Positions 22,693 to 35,868 of a stretch of DNA of 64,000 bases are shown here, in pieces. The notes under the pieces are model-generated. The model was not told the DNA's origin, ran no database searches, and worked only from the letters and a program-made list of their open reading frames with translations. Within the stretch, counting starts at the first letter, position 1. The number at the start of each line of letters is the position of its first letter. The DNA comes from Gautieria morchelliformis. Its lineage: Eukaryota; Basidiomycota; Agaricomycetes; Gomphales; Gomphaceae. The position numbers and the translations under genes were made by a program. The stretch lies in contig WHVA01000536.1 in the NCBI GenBank assembly GCA_015179125.1, forward strand, positions 1 to 64,000, written 5' to 3'.

Positions 22693-23007
22693 TGTCAGGG
22701 GACACCCTGTTTTCCAGTTCTGACACCATGCCAAGTTCTGACTCCATTTCCGACTCCACTTCCAGTTCCGCTTCAATTTCCGACTCTGCTTTCAGAAGTG
22801 GTTCCGCTTCTGGGGGAACTTCCACCAGTTCCATTCGCCTTGCCAATTCCACTCCACTCTCCGACTTCTGCTCTCAGAACAGTGTTGGGAGTCAAGCGAC
22901 TCATGTAGTAGGTGGCATCAAGGGTTGATCAAGGGTCAGGGAGGTCAGGGGGATGCAGGGTTGATGGTGAGTTCCGAGTGTTGGCCCTGGCTGCAGACTA
23001 GCATAGT
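22693..23007 (+). repeat. 5' LTR of element C, first part
   Basis: Begins TGTCAGGGGACACCCTG and follows the family A LTR up to the hAT insertion. Many TTCCG motifs of the younger copies read TTCTG or similar here, as expected if CpG sites decayed. Confidence 0.8.
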
Positions 23008-23587
23008 TAGTGTTGCCGGGGCGTGGCTTTGGCTTAGCACCGAGCCATGCTTACCAAAGCCGGCTATTATAATTATAGCTCTAAGCCAAGCCAAGGAACC
23101 ACAGCTTGGCTTGGTTAAAAACTGGCTTTTAGGCGGAAGCCGAACATAGCCAAGGGGAGAGACTGGATTATTAATACATTATTTATCAATGTTCTAAACC
23201 TTCGGTATATACATGATAGTCTCTCTCATGTTCTATGCTATCAGTATGGTGGTTTTGCTAGAGCACCGTATCTGTACCAATTATTTAACTAATATTAGTA
23301 ATATAGCCTTCCGTTCATTGTCTGAGTGATTCATTTCACGAGGATAACGCTGCCCATGAAAGCCCGCGACGAATGGAAGGTCACTGTCATCATTGCTGTT
23401 ACTGTACCGTATTTCACAGCTGATTATGTTGAGCTCATTGCTGTATATGATCTCAGTTGGAGTTACATTATTCTTAAGGAGGTCATCTGCGACAGTTAAA
23501 ATATTTCCCGGGCCTCCAATTTAGTATATCCTCAAGGTGAAAGCCATCACTCACCCGTAGAGAGATTGCTTCCAAATGGCTGCGAGG

Positions 23588-23836
23588 GAGAATGATGATA
23601 GGAAGAACGAGAGCGGGATGGGGTGGGTATGAGTTCGATGGGAAGAACGAGAGCGGGATCATGTGGGTCGTTTGAAGATGAGGGGCTGGGTATGAGTTCG
23701 ATGGGAAGAATGAGAGCAGGACCCGGTGGGATGTTCGAAGATGAGGGGCTGGGTATGAGTTCCATGGGAAGAATGAGAGCGGGATCGGGTGGGTAGTTCG
23801 AAGATGAGAGGCTGGGTATGAGTTCGATGGGCTGTT
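23588..23836. repeat. 63-bp tandem repeat inside the hAT element
   Basis: Four partial to full units; GGGTATGAGTTCGATGGG recurs at 23625, 23688, 23751 and 23814, an exact 63-bp period. 63 is a multiple of 3, which gives repetitive open frames (PSNSYPAPHLRTTH on the minus strand) that I do not take as a gene. Confidence 0.85.
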
Positions 23837-24413
23837 CAATGCAAGAGCTGGATCGAGCCGATTGTTCAATGACCAACAGTTGAGTTGAAGGCGGCGTATG
23901 GTGATGCAATTATGAATGAGAATGTCAGGGAATGACAACAGTCTGGATGGTGGTGTGAGTATGTCATCTAGAATGGGAACGAGAGGGAATTTTACATTGA
24001 AATAGACAAGACATACCATCGATACTTTCCCCTTTTCGCTCTTCTCCCTGAATGTTTCTTCAATAAGTTTCACTTGTTGTTGCCCACATAAAGAGCACAG
24101 ACATCAACAAAAAGAGAAGGGATACCCTTAATGAGGCCATTCAGGAGGTATGCCCTGATAAGAGACTTGAACTCCTTGCCCAACGAGCCTACCACATGTG
24201 TCAGTATAGATGGAAATGGGACTACAGGTGCATAAAGATAAAGCAAACATGGTAACACAAGTGAAGAGTGCAGGCGGTGGTCAAGAGCCAACAGCGTTGT
24301 TCAGGCTCTGATAATCTGGTACATGGGTCAGTCTCTGGGAGATTTTCTGGAATAGAAAATATATGCTATGAGAAGCTGATTATTACAGAGCCTCCTTAAG
24401 ATTTCTCCCCCCA

Positions 24414-27400
24414 TTAGTCACAGCCCTCAAACACAAACTCTTCAAGCTCTATATCTGTCAAGTCCTTCCCAGATCCCCTACTAGGCTCGCCATCGGTTTC
24501 CTGCGCATTCCCATCCTTGTCACCCAATATATCCAGCTGTTGATCAAATGCACTGTGAGGCTTGTGTGCACATACTGAGTATCCCTGATCTTGCCACTCA
24601 TTTTCCCGTTCTATGTCCTTCTCCTCCCATTTCCAGCTAGCCATGAAATCTAGCCAGGCCTTCTTGATCATGAACTTCAGCATCTGCAGCTGTTCCATCA
24701 GATGTGGTGAGATGCGGTTTCTTCGACATGTATCCGTCTCCACGCTAGAAGAGAAGCGCGCTCGGCAGGGACAGATGATGCTTGTGCTGGGAGATAGTCG
24801 AGTGCCCAACGAGATAGCCGTGGATAGTTTCCCTCGTTGTGCTACAGGGTGGTTATGGTTAGAAGTCAAATGTCAAGCAGAAGCCTAAGTTATTACGCAC
24901 ATCCCACCATTTGATTAGATCAACGCTGTGTATGTCAGGCCAGTTAGCAGCATGACAATATGAATCTCATTCTTCTTCAACCGACAGTAAACACGAAGTG
25001 CACCCTGTTGGAGACTCATCGATTTCCCAGGAGTGTGTAAGCATTGCATGACACGCATGGTTGGTGTATCATCTCCCTGGTAGATTGAGTGGCTGGTTGA
25101 CTCTCAGCATATTTTGCAAGCCAAACAATGGTCAGGCTTTGCTGGAGGGCAGATAGCGTATAACTCACCTCTAATAGAATAGTTCATTTAGCATACAAAA
25201 CCTGATTGGCTGGCCAGTTTCTTTCAATCCATCGAAACCTGAGCGATGGATGAAGGACTAGCAAAGGCTAGATTAGCAATTGATTTAGTAACAGCTTGCC
25301 ACATACCAATAGAGATAATATGCAGCTTTGAAAAGCGACGCTCGTTATACTGCGAGGTCATCTTTTCAACTGCCGCATCAATCATCCTTCGTAGGTGGGC
25401 ATTCGAAGGCTCCTTGCGCATGCGGGTCCAAGTAGATAGTAGTGAGTCGAATGCAGGGAGTACGCAGGCAAGAATAGGTGTGTGCTCGGTACACATGACG
25501 GCTTGTAAAGCATGAGCCGGCTGTGGGTATAATAAGCATGGCCCCTAGGTTAAACAGAGAGCAGGACCTACCTCTAATATATTCTTTATATCCTTCAGTA
25601 TGGCCCATTCATTTTTGGTGAGTCGTTGCTTGAAGATGGTACTCATAACCAGTGGCAAAATATAAACTTCAATTGCCCAATATGAACTTTACCGTTTTCA
25701 TACTCATCAATAGCATAATTACTTACCTGACGAAGATACAATGCTCATTCAATCATTAGATACGACGATCCCCATTGGGTTGGACTATCACGAATAAGGG
25801 TGAGATGTGCAAGCTGGTAAGATACCTGTTGAGCATCTAGCCAATGTTCTCGACAGTTGCCAGTTGTAATGATCTCCTTGAATTCTTCACAGCGGAGTTG
25901 GGAGGACTGAATCGTGTTAGCGATGTTACGAGTAATCACAACTGGATCACACTGTAAAGCCTGTGTGGGTGTTTGACTAGAGGGGTTTACTGGGTCATGC
26001 TCAGTCAGATCAAACTCGCCAGTAGGGTTTTCTAAAGCCTCAGTACTTGTGCATTCTCATAGCATCGCCATCACAGTGATGTGCAGGCGATGTGGGAAGC
26101 ATCTAAAGTTTATGATAATTAGAAAGAAAGCCAACATATAATAATATTTTTACTTACATTATCTGTTGATTAGCACTATCAAAGTCTATGAACCGAGCCA
26201 TTAGCAGGTGTTTGAAATCTTGCATCATCACAGCCATATTAAATGCGCCATCCATAGTGATAAACATAATCTATACACATTTAGCCACAATATGGTAAAT
26301 GTGTGAGAAAATGACACACCTTGTCTGTTATGTTGACACGGTCGGTGATAAAGAGGAGGCCCTTTGCAAGATCCTGACCGAAATGGCGGCCAGGCATCGG
26401 AAGGAACCCAATGAGAGCAGAATTGTAGGGCCAGCTCTCCCCTGCCATCCAGTGAAGTTGAACTGGACCCACAACATAGGTAGTGAGCCATTACAGCGCC
26501 ATATGCACGCATGCTCTTGTCGTCCCATAAGTCCATCGTAAGTGAGATCTTCCCCACTGATTGCTATATAAAATGTGTGAGCTTTTCATAGTCCTGTGGG
26601 GTTCACGAGAGAAATCACCGCTAGCTCTTTTTTGAGTTCCGTAAAATTATGCTCCCATGCCTTACCAATTAAACTCCGAATTGCTGTTTGGTGTGGGATA
26701 TCGCAGCTTAGCATGGATTCTCATAGCAGAAGTAGGAGATCACGGAATTCAGGGCATTCAACGACATTAATAGACTAAATGAGAATATTAATCATACACA
26801 TGACATGCTTCAATGTGCACATGCAGAGAACCGGTGCTCATCAACGGCAAATACTCCACAGGTGACTGCAAATTGTCAGACGTTATCTGAATAAACTGGT
26901 AAAAGACTCACTAGCACAATTTGCAAATAGTTTTGATTCCTTTGGCGATACTACCTTTAACGAAAAACTGCCAAACGTCAGGCGCACCAGCTGCTGGTCT
27001 ACAAGTTCAAGGTTGGTTGCTAATAGGGGACAATGGGATGCTTGTAAGTGTACCCCTAGGTCGTCCAAAAGGGGAAGCAGGTGTTCATATGATACGAGTG
27101 ATAACAACACGTTGTACAGATGCGGGAGGATCGGCATGTTGTTCGTTGGCTGGGGTTCCAGGCTGAGGTGGTGGTGGTGGAGTCACATGTTGAGATGAGG
27201 GTGTTGTACCACCAAAAAAAACATCCATGCTGTGAGACTCGCGCTCCTCCTGGTTCCGTGCATGGCAGTCCTTGCGTTGCTTCTCACGTTGATGCCGAGA
27301 TTGGTCCTCCAAAGTGCTGGTAAGTGGTTCAGGCCCAGGGTCAATGCTGGTTGCTGCCTTACCCTTGCCACCTCGGCCCCTGCCCCTGCCCCTGCCTCTT

Positions 27401-27540
27401 CCCCAAGTGACTGGACCTTCTATACTATCATTAACATTACCATCATCATCCTCTTGAACGAGGCGAAAGATTGCGTCGTCATAGAGTGGCCGAGCCCTTG
27501 TATCATGAAGTTTTGGGCCCATTGTTGGTATCTGAGACAA
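24414..27540 (-). pseudogene. hAT transposase remains
   Basis: Segments from N- to C-terminus on the minus strand: 27085-27540 (basic LEDQSRHQREKQRKDCHARN), 26228-26557 with the hAT TMDLWDDKSMRAYGAVMAHYL block, 25745-25939 (RDSPTQWGSSYLMIE), 25224-25608 (TPILACVLPAFDSLLSTW) and 24414-24869 with the C-terminal dimerisation region (FSSVETDTCRRNRISPHLMEQLQMLKF). They lie in different frames separated by sequence that may include introns, for example at 25.5-25.75 kb. It acted as a nuclear transposase on the inverted-repeat ends at 23008 and 28018. Confidence 0.8.
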
Positions 27541-28018
27541 AGTAATGACTGGAGTAGTTTATGGGAAGGGAGACTTACCGGTATATCATATGTGTTTATA
27601 GCATTCGGCTGGCACTTTAGGGTGATAAATTGACGATAGAATTGTATCGTACCCGTTAGAACAGGCTCGAATAACTCTGTTGACAACCTGTTAACCTGTC
27701 ACATGTGAAATGGTGCCACCACTGGTGCCCGCTACTCCAGTGACTTACCTAGATGTCCATACTCCATGGACGTGGAAATTTTTGTCAGTGTTCCCAATGG
27801 TCTGCTCCAGCAGTAGGAGACTATAAGGAGAGTGGTTGTAAGGGGCTGTAAGAAGTGCGATGAGGTTGGAGGAACACAGGGGCAAGGATAACATAATCGG
27901 CTACATGCTGGCTTAGCTGGCTTAACGCCGGCTTCAATGGTAACCGCCGTGGAGATAAGCCGGCTCCTAGGAATCGGCTTGGCTGAGCTAATATGCAGCC
28001 AAGCTGGCGGCAACACTA

Positions 28019-28198
28019 AGCGTAGTATAATACAGGCTTGCTGACATTGGGGGTCCTTAGACTTTTCTCTTCGGATTTCCCCTTGTCAGGTGAGAATCTC
28101 ATCTCTTGTATACTCTGTTCATTTATACATACTTCATATTTCCCCTTGTCAGTTGTGTGGTAGTGTGACCTCCAGAGCCAGCTCGGGTTGCCCTTACA
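28019..28198 (+). repeat. 5' LTR of element C, second part
   Basis: Continues the family A LTR after the hAT TSD (GTATAATACAGG, GGTCCTTAGACTTTTCTC) and ends GCCCTTACA. Gag starts just beyond, as in element A. Confidence 0.85.
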
Positions 28199-29369
28199 GC
28201 AGAAAAGTCTCTCCACTAGAGGACTGGTGGTCATACTGCATGTTGCATTCACCATAGGTGCGTTCGGAATTGAAGATAGCAACTCGGAGATCACAACCTC
28301 TTCCACGCACATGGCATACGACAGCCCCTCTTCTTATGTCGAGCTCCCAACACCGGAAATCCCGTCCCATACTTCTCCTTCTGACATGGATCCAGACGAT
28401 CACCTTCAGAATATGGAGGAGGAGTTGACACGGAACCAGATGAAGACCGACGTGATTGAAACAGCCTTACAAACAATTTTGGCTAAGTTAGATATTCCAC
28501 AAAGTGGTGGAAATGCAATGCGGGATGAGTTGGATTTCGGAAAAGTGAAAGTAGCAGAAGAAAGGATGTCCGCGAAGTTGGCAAAAGTCAAACCTGCGAC
28601 TCCAGTGGACTTTGATGAAGATCGGGAGAAGGGATGCGCATATGCAGCATCTACTTCACAATTGTTGGAGACCTCTTTCCGAATGACCAGGCTCGGATTC
28701 ACTGAGAATTATCCTTTTTCAAGTTGGACCGCACTGCCCGTTTTGCAAACAAGGTGATCCAACATGAAGCAAAGGGAAAGGGCAACTACTTCCAGGACTG
28801 GGTCGCCTTCGAGAAAACCTTCTCCAATCTGCCTGAAAAACGAGCAACTCACAGCCCTTACAAAGCTTGAGGGGACCAGCTGGTACCAGGCCAAGGATCT
28901 GGTCAATGACTACATTGCTTGCTTCCAGGAGCTCATCAACCTTGCAGAGTATGATGACAACAAGACAATTGTCATCAAATTCCGACGAGGACTTGATCCG
29001 ATGCTCCAGAACCAAGTCACACTGCTTGGGGATGGAGCTCCGGATTTCGATCACCCGGAAGGGTGGTACCAAGCTGCACAAAGGATGTCCTGAAACAGGG
29101 AAGCAAATGAGGCCTTTGTGGAGACAAACCAGAACATGACACACAGTTCCACTCATCCTACTCCACCTGTGCCAAAACCTGGAGCAGTATCATTCCAACA
29201 CGGAAGATATTTCCAATGGTTGCTCCACCTGCCCCTGCTAGGAACCCTAGCCCCCTCCTTTGAAGAGTGGCCCTGCCCCAATGGATGTTGACTGCATGTG
29301 CAGAAAAGGCAACCCAACCATCACCTGCTTCCGATGCTGGAAGCCAGGCCACTATGCCCAGGAATTCCC

Positions 29370-29835
29370 TGTTAAGACCCGTTCCTGAGTCCAGACCTGA
29401 GGCCTTGGCCTTGGCTCTTGCTCAGGAACCCTTCTCGGCTTAACTCGGGTTCCTATCAGTTCATCATTCACCCTGACTTCCTTTCCTAGATAATCCTGTT
29501 CCATTTCTGATGATCGTCTGTCAACCCTTCTTCCTGCTTGATACAGGCATTGATGCCCTCTTTCTGTTCCTTGCAATTAGTATATAAACCCCCCGTCATG
29601 TACGCTAAATCCTCAGTTCTGATATCGACTTAGACTCCTCGTATCTGTCCGCTTCTCTGTCTGATCTCATTCCAAACCGCGGCTTGAAGCCGAATCCATT
29701 CCCAAATCTGTTTCCCGAAATTATGGCGGAACACTGTAGTGGGTGCAACCTACGAAGTTGAAGCCAAGCCCCCTGTTTCTCGAACCTCGACTCAGCCCTT
29801 GGGTTGAGTCTTAAGTACGACTAACGTTCTTAACA
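29370..29835 (+). repeat. Solo LTR (466 bp) in gag of element C
   Basis: TGTTAAGACCCG...GTTCTTAACA, with flanks ttccc (29365-29369) and tgccc (29836-29840), a 5-bp TSD with one mismatch. Alignment with element A shows that the sequence on the two sides is adjacent in uninterrupted gag. Only copy of this LTR family in the window. Confidence 0.9.
29581..29588 (+). promoter_or_regulatory. TATA box of the 29370-29835 LTR
   Basis: TATATAAA followed by CCCCCCG, about 210 bp into the LTR, sets the element orientation as plus. Confidence 0.55.
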
Positions 29836-30600
29836 TGCCCCCAAGCCTTTGACATCCAGCTTATGACCACAGACGAGAAACTTGAGCTCCTTCCAGAGTT
29901 CCTCACGCTGGCAGACATAAGCAGAGTGCCCACTGCAGAAGAATGTTCCGAAAATGCAGAACATGGCGCATCAGAGGTGGGAGATGCGTCGGATTTTGTG
30001 ACGCGCAGCAGGTGAGATGTGTGCCCCTGCTGCCTGTACATTACTGGTTTGCCTGTCTTGAAGTAGAGAATGAGAAGCCCCCGCATACAGACCCACCAGA
30101 TAAAGACACACAAAAGCCAAATCCAACATCCCGTCCACTCCGCATCCGCCCTTGGGAGAGACGCCTCCCAAAGCACTATGTTGTTGCTGCCACCCCTGGC
30201 CCCAAGTCACTGGTCATTAAGGTTGAGATCCAGACGACGGACACAGCGGAAGTCAAATACGGACCCACACTTGTTGACTGTGGGGCCACTGGTCAGTTTA
30301 TGGACAGGGATTATGTTGAATGGAACTGACTGACCACATGGAAGTTGCGACATGCAATCCCGGTGTTCAATGTGGATGGAAGTCCTAATGAGGTGGGGTC
30401 CATCACAGAAATAGTAGACACAATTCTCCACTACAATGGACACACAGAACGCACTTCCTTTGCAGTCACCACCCTGGGGAAGCAAGACATCATCCTTGGG
30501 TTTACCTGGCTGCAGGAGCACAACCCGGAGATCAACTGGCAGACTCAGAAGGTGCTGATGGGTCGATGCCCGACCAAGTGTAACATGTGCAAGTCAGAAG

Positions 30601-31520
30601 TGTTAGAATAAATGGGATAACTATATCACACACTATTCTAAGGTCTAAAAAACGTCTAACTGCACTTCCTATCCAGAAGAAATCATCAATGCACCAGTGG
30701 CAGTGTCTGCCCTGGAAAGCAGGCACCTGGGCCCTGGTCAGTAGAATAAATTGCTATGGGACTTATAGAACCATACAGGGACCTCGGACGCGATGGAAAT
30801 CACAGTACATAGTCCTATCTATGGACGTACTGAATAGCTACCTCAGGAGAGAGGTACAGAGATGGCCAATGCCTTGCCAAGGGTGCTGTAGGCATACAGC
30901 ACAGGAGACACAAGAGCTTTTTCTATCCTATTCCCCTGACTAGCTCCACTGATTACGAACTATATTTCATGTTGATAGGAGCTTTGTATGCTACTCCAAG
31001 GTCCCAACTTAGATACTTGTCCTACTGACAAGTATCCCCATCTCTGTTCCTGCCCCACAGCTGTATGCAGCCTGTGGTGGAGCATTTTCCATATCAAAGG
31101 ACATTATTCCGACCCATTCTCTTACTATCTTGAACACTGGTAGTCACTAATATTATAGTATAAGTAGCTACCATAAATGTATGAACAAAACATCCAGAAA
31201 AACACTGTTTCACCCCCTGAAATATCTGTAGACTTGTTTGATAGCTACAGAGCTTAATTCTTGATAGTTTTCTCTAATTCTTTGTTGAGAGTCTACTATA
31301 ACTGGTTACACTATACTATTCCGACACTAAAGCTTCGGACCCCTTGTTCCTCTGTTCTCACCCATTTCCTCCTCGACTCGGTCACGTGACCTAATCCAAG
31401 TGGTGACGCACTCACTCCACCGAACTTAGTCAGCTCGCGCACACATCACACACAGGGGTGCATGAAGGATACCCACTCCCTGAGCAATCTATTCTGATTT
31501 GTCTGATATTAATTCTAAAA
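30601..31520 (+). repeat. 0.92 kb TGTTAGAATAAA repeat, copy 1
   Basis: Begins TGTTAGAATAAATGG and ends TTAATTCTAAAA; flanks agaag (30596-30600) and ggaag (31521-31525), 4 of 5 matching. Inserted in the protease-RT region of element C. Contains GGTCACGTGACC near 31380 and a TATAGTATAAGTAG stretch that could be a promoter. Partners at 32910-33845 (inverted) and 47113-48030. Confidence 0.88.
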
Positions 31521-32909
31521 GGAAGTGCGGAAGGAGTGTCAGGAGCAGCAGAAGACCGAACGGCTCATACAGACATGTTGTTCTGGCTCTCACCCATTGC
31601 TTGCGCAAGAGGATTCGGAAGCAGAATATGAACCAGCTCCCACTCCCTATTCCGACTCTGACTCCGACTCCGACTCCAACATCATCTGACTCAGCCCAGA
31701 AGACACTTTGGCAGAAGGGGATTGCTTGCTGTATGTAAACCTTCCACCGGAAGCAGAGCACATCCACACCACCACAAACATTTTGCAACGCCTCGCAGAA
31801 GCCTCCAGGAGGCATGATAAAGTGGAAGTGGAGATTCCAGAGTACCTAGGAGTTTGAGCACGTCTTTGCCAAGAGTCGTTTGATGCCCTGCCTCCACAGA
31901 AGCTGTGGGATGATGCCATCAAGTTGGAGCCTGGGTCAAAGCCCACCAACTGTAAGGTCCACCTGCTGTCACCCAGAGAGCGGGTAGAGCTCAATGCATT
32001 CCTTGTGGAGAACCTCCATACAGGGAGGATCCGCCCCTCCAAGTCACCCATGGCATATCCAGTGTTCTTCATCAAGAAGAAGGATGGCTCGCTCAGACTC
32101 GTGCAGGATTACCAGGCCTTGAATGCGATCACAATTAAGAACCGGTACCCCATTCCACTCATTGCCAAACTGATCACACAGCTCCATGGTGCAAGGTACT
32201 TCACTAAGCTGGATGTCCACTGGGGTTTCAACAATGTTCGGATCTGCGAGGGAGACGAGACAAGTGGAAGGCCACATTCCGCACCAACCAAGGACTCTTT
32301 GAGCCACAGGTCACGTTCTTTGGCCTCACCAACAGTCCTGCCACATTCCAGACAATGATGAAATTCCGTGACATGATAGCAGAAGGGGTCATCTGCGTCT
32401 ACCTTGATGACATCCTCATCTTCACAAAAACACTGACGGAACATCGGGAGATCGTGCAGAGAGTGCTAAAATGGCTCCGGGAGTACAACCTTTGTCTCAA
32501 GCTGGAGAAATGCAAATTTGAGCAGACGTGGATAAAGGATCTTGGGGTGATCATGTCGGAAGGAATGGTGGAGATGGACCCTGTCAAGGTTTCCAGTGTG
32601 TCGGAATGGCCTACGCTGCAAAGCAAGAAAGAAGTCCAGTCCTTCATCAGGTTCGTCAATTTCTATCGGTTGTTCATCAAGGACTTCTCCTGCCATGCCT
32701 GTGCCCTCTTCAACCTCACCAAGAAGGACATTGGATGGTGGTAGGGGGAGCCGGAACAGGCCTCCTTTGACAAACTCAAGGAGCTGATCACTTCTTCCCC
32801 GGTCCTGATCTTCCCCAACAACTCTCGCCCTTATCAAGTTGAAGCAGATTCTTCCAACACAGCCACCGGAGAGGTCTTGTCACAGCAGTCATCAGAAGAT
32901 GGTGGGAGG

Positions 32910-33845
32910 TTTTAGGAATAATATATCAGATATATCAGAATAGATATATTTGATGACTCAGGGAGTGGGAATCCTTCGTGCACCCCTGTGCACGGTATAT
33001 GCGTGAGCTGACTAAGCTCTGTGGAGCGAGTGCGTCACTGCCTGATGTAGGTCACGTGACCGAGTCGAGGAAGAAACAGGTGAGAACAGAGGAACAAGAG
33101 GTCCGAAGCTTTCGCTTTCGGAGCAGTATAGTATAGCCAGTTACAATAGACTCTCAACAAAGAATTAGAGAAATCTATCAAGAAATAGGCTCTGTAGCTA
33201 TCAAACAACACTACAGTGACTTCAGGGGGTGAAACAGTAATTTCTGGATTGTTCTGGATATTTTCTGGATGTTTTGTTCGTACATTTATGGTAGCTACTT
33301 ATACTAAAATAGTAAGGACTACCAGTGTTCAAGATAGTGAGTGAATGGGTCAGGATAATGTGGAAATGCTCCACAGGCTGCATACAGCTGTGGGGCAGGA
33401 ACAATGATGGGGATACTTGTCCTACTGACAAGTATCTAATTTGGGACCTTGGAGCAGTATACAAAGCCCCTTTCAACATGTAATACAGTTTGTAGTCAGT
33501 GGAGCTGGGCAGGGGAATAGAATAGAAAAGAATCTTGTGTGTCCTGTGCTGTGTGCCTACAGCAGCCTTGGCAAGGCATTTGCCATCTCTGTACCTCTCT
33601 CCTGAGGTAGCTATTCAGTATTTCCATAGATAGGACTGTATACTGTAATATCCATCGTGTCCGATGTCCCTGTATGGGGTTATTAGTCCCATAGCAATAT
33701 TTCTTCTGACCAGGGCCCAGGTGCCTGCTTTCCAGGGCAGGCACTGTTACTGGTGAATGGATTATTTCTCCCAGATGTTAGCTCAGTTAGACGTGATTTC
33801 GACCTTAGAATACTGTGTGATATAACTATCCCATTTATTCTAACA
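32910..33845 (-). repeat. 0.92 kb TGTTAGAATAAA repeat, copy 2 (inverted)
   Basis: Same family as 30601-31520 on the minus strand, with a perfect 5-bp TSD ggagg (32905-32909 and 33846-33850). Inserted between RT and RNase H of element C. With copy 1 it forms an inverted pair 1.4 kb apart. Confidence 0.9.
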
Positions 33846-34460
33846 GGAGGTGGCATCCGACTGCCTTCTTCTCTATAAGCCTTAGTCCAGTAGAGCAGAA
33901 CTATGAGATCCACGACAAGGAAATGCTGGCAATCATCCAAGTGCTGGAGGAGTGGCGACACTTCCTCGAGGGTGCTCTGTGCCCGTTCAAGATCTGGACA
34001 AACCACAAGAACATTGAGTGCTTCCACATGTCCAAGAAGTTGAACCGACGACAAGCACCGTGGTCCCTACACCTGTCCCGGTTTAACTTCATGCTCCACC
34101 ACCGCCCCGGCCACATCATGGGCAAGCCTGATGCCTTATCCTGCCGCACAGATCATGGAAGCTGAAGCGGAGACAATGCTGACATGATATTGCTCCGCCC
34201 AAGCCTCTTTGCAATCTGTGCCCTCGAAGGAGTGACCGCAGTTGGGGTGGAAGTGGAAATCCTCCGGGACATCCGGAGGCAGTACCTGGTGAAGGTGGTG
34301 GAGGAGCTGCGGAAAGGGCACTCACAGTCCATGCGGGCGGCAGAGTGGTCAGAACGTGATGGGTTGCTCCACTTCAGGGGCAAGGTCTATGTTCCAGATG
34401 GGGTGAACCTCCACCGCCGCATCGTATCCCAACACCATGACAACCGGGTCGCAGGGCACA

Positions 34461-35371
34461 TGTCATGACCCATCTATTTTGTATACCCAGTAACTTTGAC
34501 ACCCCACTTTTACGTTCTCACTGTTCGCTCCTCGCCGGATGTGGCGAACACTTATTTGCTTTCGCATCACTCGCACGTGACAGCGCTACCTGGACTTGAT
34601 CAACGCCTCCTCCCAGACTCGATTGTCCACCGTGGGTCCCCTCACCTCCCTGGCTCGCACCCCGTCGGATGCTCCTCTGATCGGATGGCGCAACTCATTT
34701 ATTTCCTATACCCAGTCATCCCTGTTATCCGTTTTCCCAGTCCTCCTCTATGTTCACATGGCTTCGCCCTCCCCCTGGGCCACGACTCTTCGATGATCGT
34801 TCTATTTCGCCCTTTGCCGCATTTTGCCGAACAACCATTCGCTGCTCACATCATTCGCCAGCAGGCACACCATCAAAACAGGATCGACATCCCCTACCCG
34901 GCATGATGGCTCATCACTGGCTCCATCAGCTTCTCGATCCAACCCCTTTAGGTGTTCATATGAGCAGGATGTGGTCACGGGACATCCGACCCATAGGTCA
35001 TGTGGGATCAACCCAGTAGACGAAGAGTCCGTGCAGGGTGGTGTATATGCGGGTCCCAAGACATGGTTTCGTACATAGGTGCCTTCGCCACCTTTACTCT
35101 CTGTCGTTTCATGTTCGCCCTCTTCTCCCACTCTACTGTATGTTTATTTCATCTATGTTGTATCATGACTGTGCACCCCTATCCAACCCTGACTCGTGAC
35201 GGCCTCTTTCCTATTCGCTGATACCTTATGAGCATTCGATATAAGTAGTTTACATTTGCATGTATATTCCTCAGTTCAATTATCATACATCCATCTTGTG
35301 CAAACTTGACCTCGCTGTGATCGTCATCTTGAGCCTTCTCCTGTAGATTTCTATCTTCGACCAGAAGAGGA
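34461..35371 (+). repeat. LTR fragment, family D-like
   Basis: Begins TGTCATGACCC inside the integrase of element C and matches 14170-14790 in its second half. It stops at the first base of copia C1 and does not resume on the other side of that element. TTCGC occurs about nine times by hand count. Confidence 0.75.
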
Positions 35372-35868
35372 TGTTGGGTGCATTGATGCTCCTGCACCAA
35401 AATCAAGCATAATATATCCAATTTGTTGTGTGCTTTCTCAATTTCTTCTCATGTTGTTCTTGTATCATGCATCCATTTCTCTGGTTATTTTCGAAATTTT
35501 CCACTCACTCCCTATCTCTCCATTTCATCTTGTTATTCCTACTTTCACAAGCGGCTGCACCCAGCGGAGTCTGAAATGACTTCGACGCGCGAGCTCTTGG
35601 GTGCTAAAGGGCCGGGTAGTAGTACATGCGCAGTGAAACAGTTTCCCCCTCTCTCAGTGACAACTAAATTCACTGAGAGAGGCAAGTAAATTAGTCTAGC
35701 ATTCTTTCGATTTATTAACCTAGAAATCCTCTGTAGTGAATTGTTTTCTAGGTAGTGTATAATATATTTACAGTGACAACTAAATTCACTGAGAGAGTGA
35801 ATTGTTTTCTAGTCTATTCTTTTGAGCAAGAAGTCCATTCCTACTGCCTATAATTCCTGTCCTCTACA
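35372..35868 (+). repeat. 5' LTR of copia C1
   Basis: 497 bp, TGTTGGGTGCATTG...CCTCTACA. Confidence 0.93.

Larger units (their letters stand above)
23008..28018 (-). mobile_element. hAT DNA transposon, dead, 5.0 kb
   Basis: Inserted in the LTR of element C. Ends are an 11-bp perfect terminal inverted repeat TAGTGTTGCCG...CGGCAACACTA, with 8-bp target-site duplications agcatagt (23000-23007) and agcgtagt (28019-28026), 7 of 8 matching; both are hAT hallmarks. GGCTTGGCTTAGC-like subterminal repeats lie near both ends. The transposase remains are on the minus strand (24.4-27.5 kb). Confidence 0.95.
22693..34460 (+). mobile_element. Old Ty3/Gypsy element C (family A), heavily nested
   Basis: Plus-strand member of family A. 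Parts: 5' LTR (22693-23007 plus 28019-28198, split by a hAT transposon), gag (about 28.2-29.4 kb, then resuming after 29835), protease (about 30.2-30.6 kb, DCGATGQFMDRDY), RT (about 31.9-32.75 kb, [15 protein letters not shown] and YLDDILIF), RNase H (about 33.9-34.2 kb, NYEIHDKEMLAI, HRPGHIMGKPDALS) and the first part of integrase (HHDNRVAGHM), where an LTR begins at 34461. Insertions: hAT 23008-28018, solo LTR 29370-29835, repeats 30601-31520 and 32910-33845. Many breaks. It is among the oldest layers of the window. Confidence 0.88.

Noticed and set aside
23483-24073. Minus-strand ORF with PSNSYPAPHLRTTH repeats
   Set aside because: Translation of a 63-bp tandem repeat inside a dead hAT element; no conserved domain.
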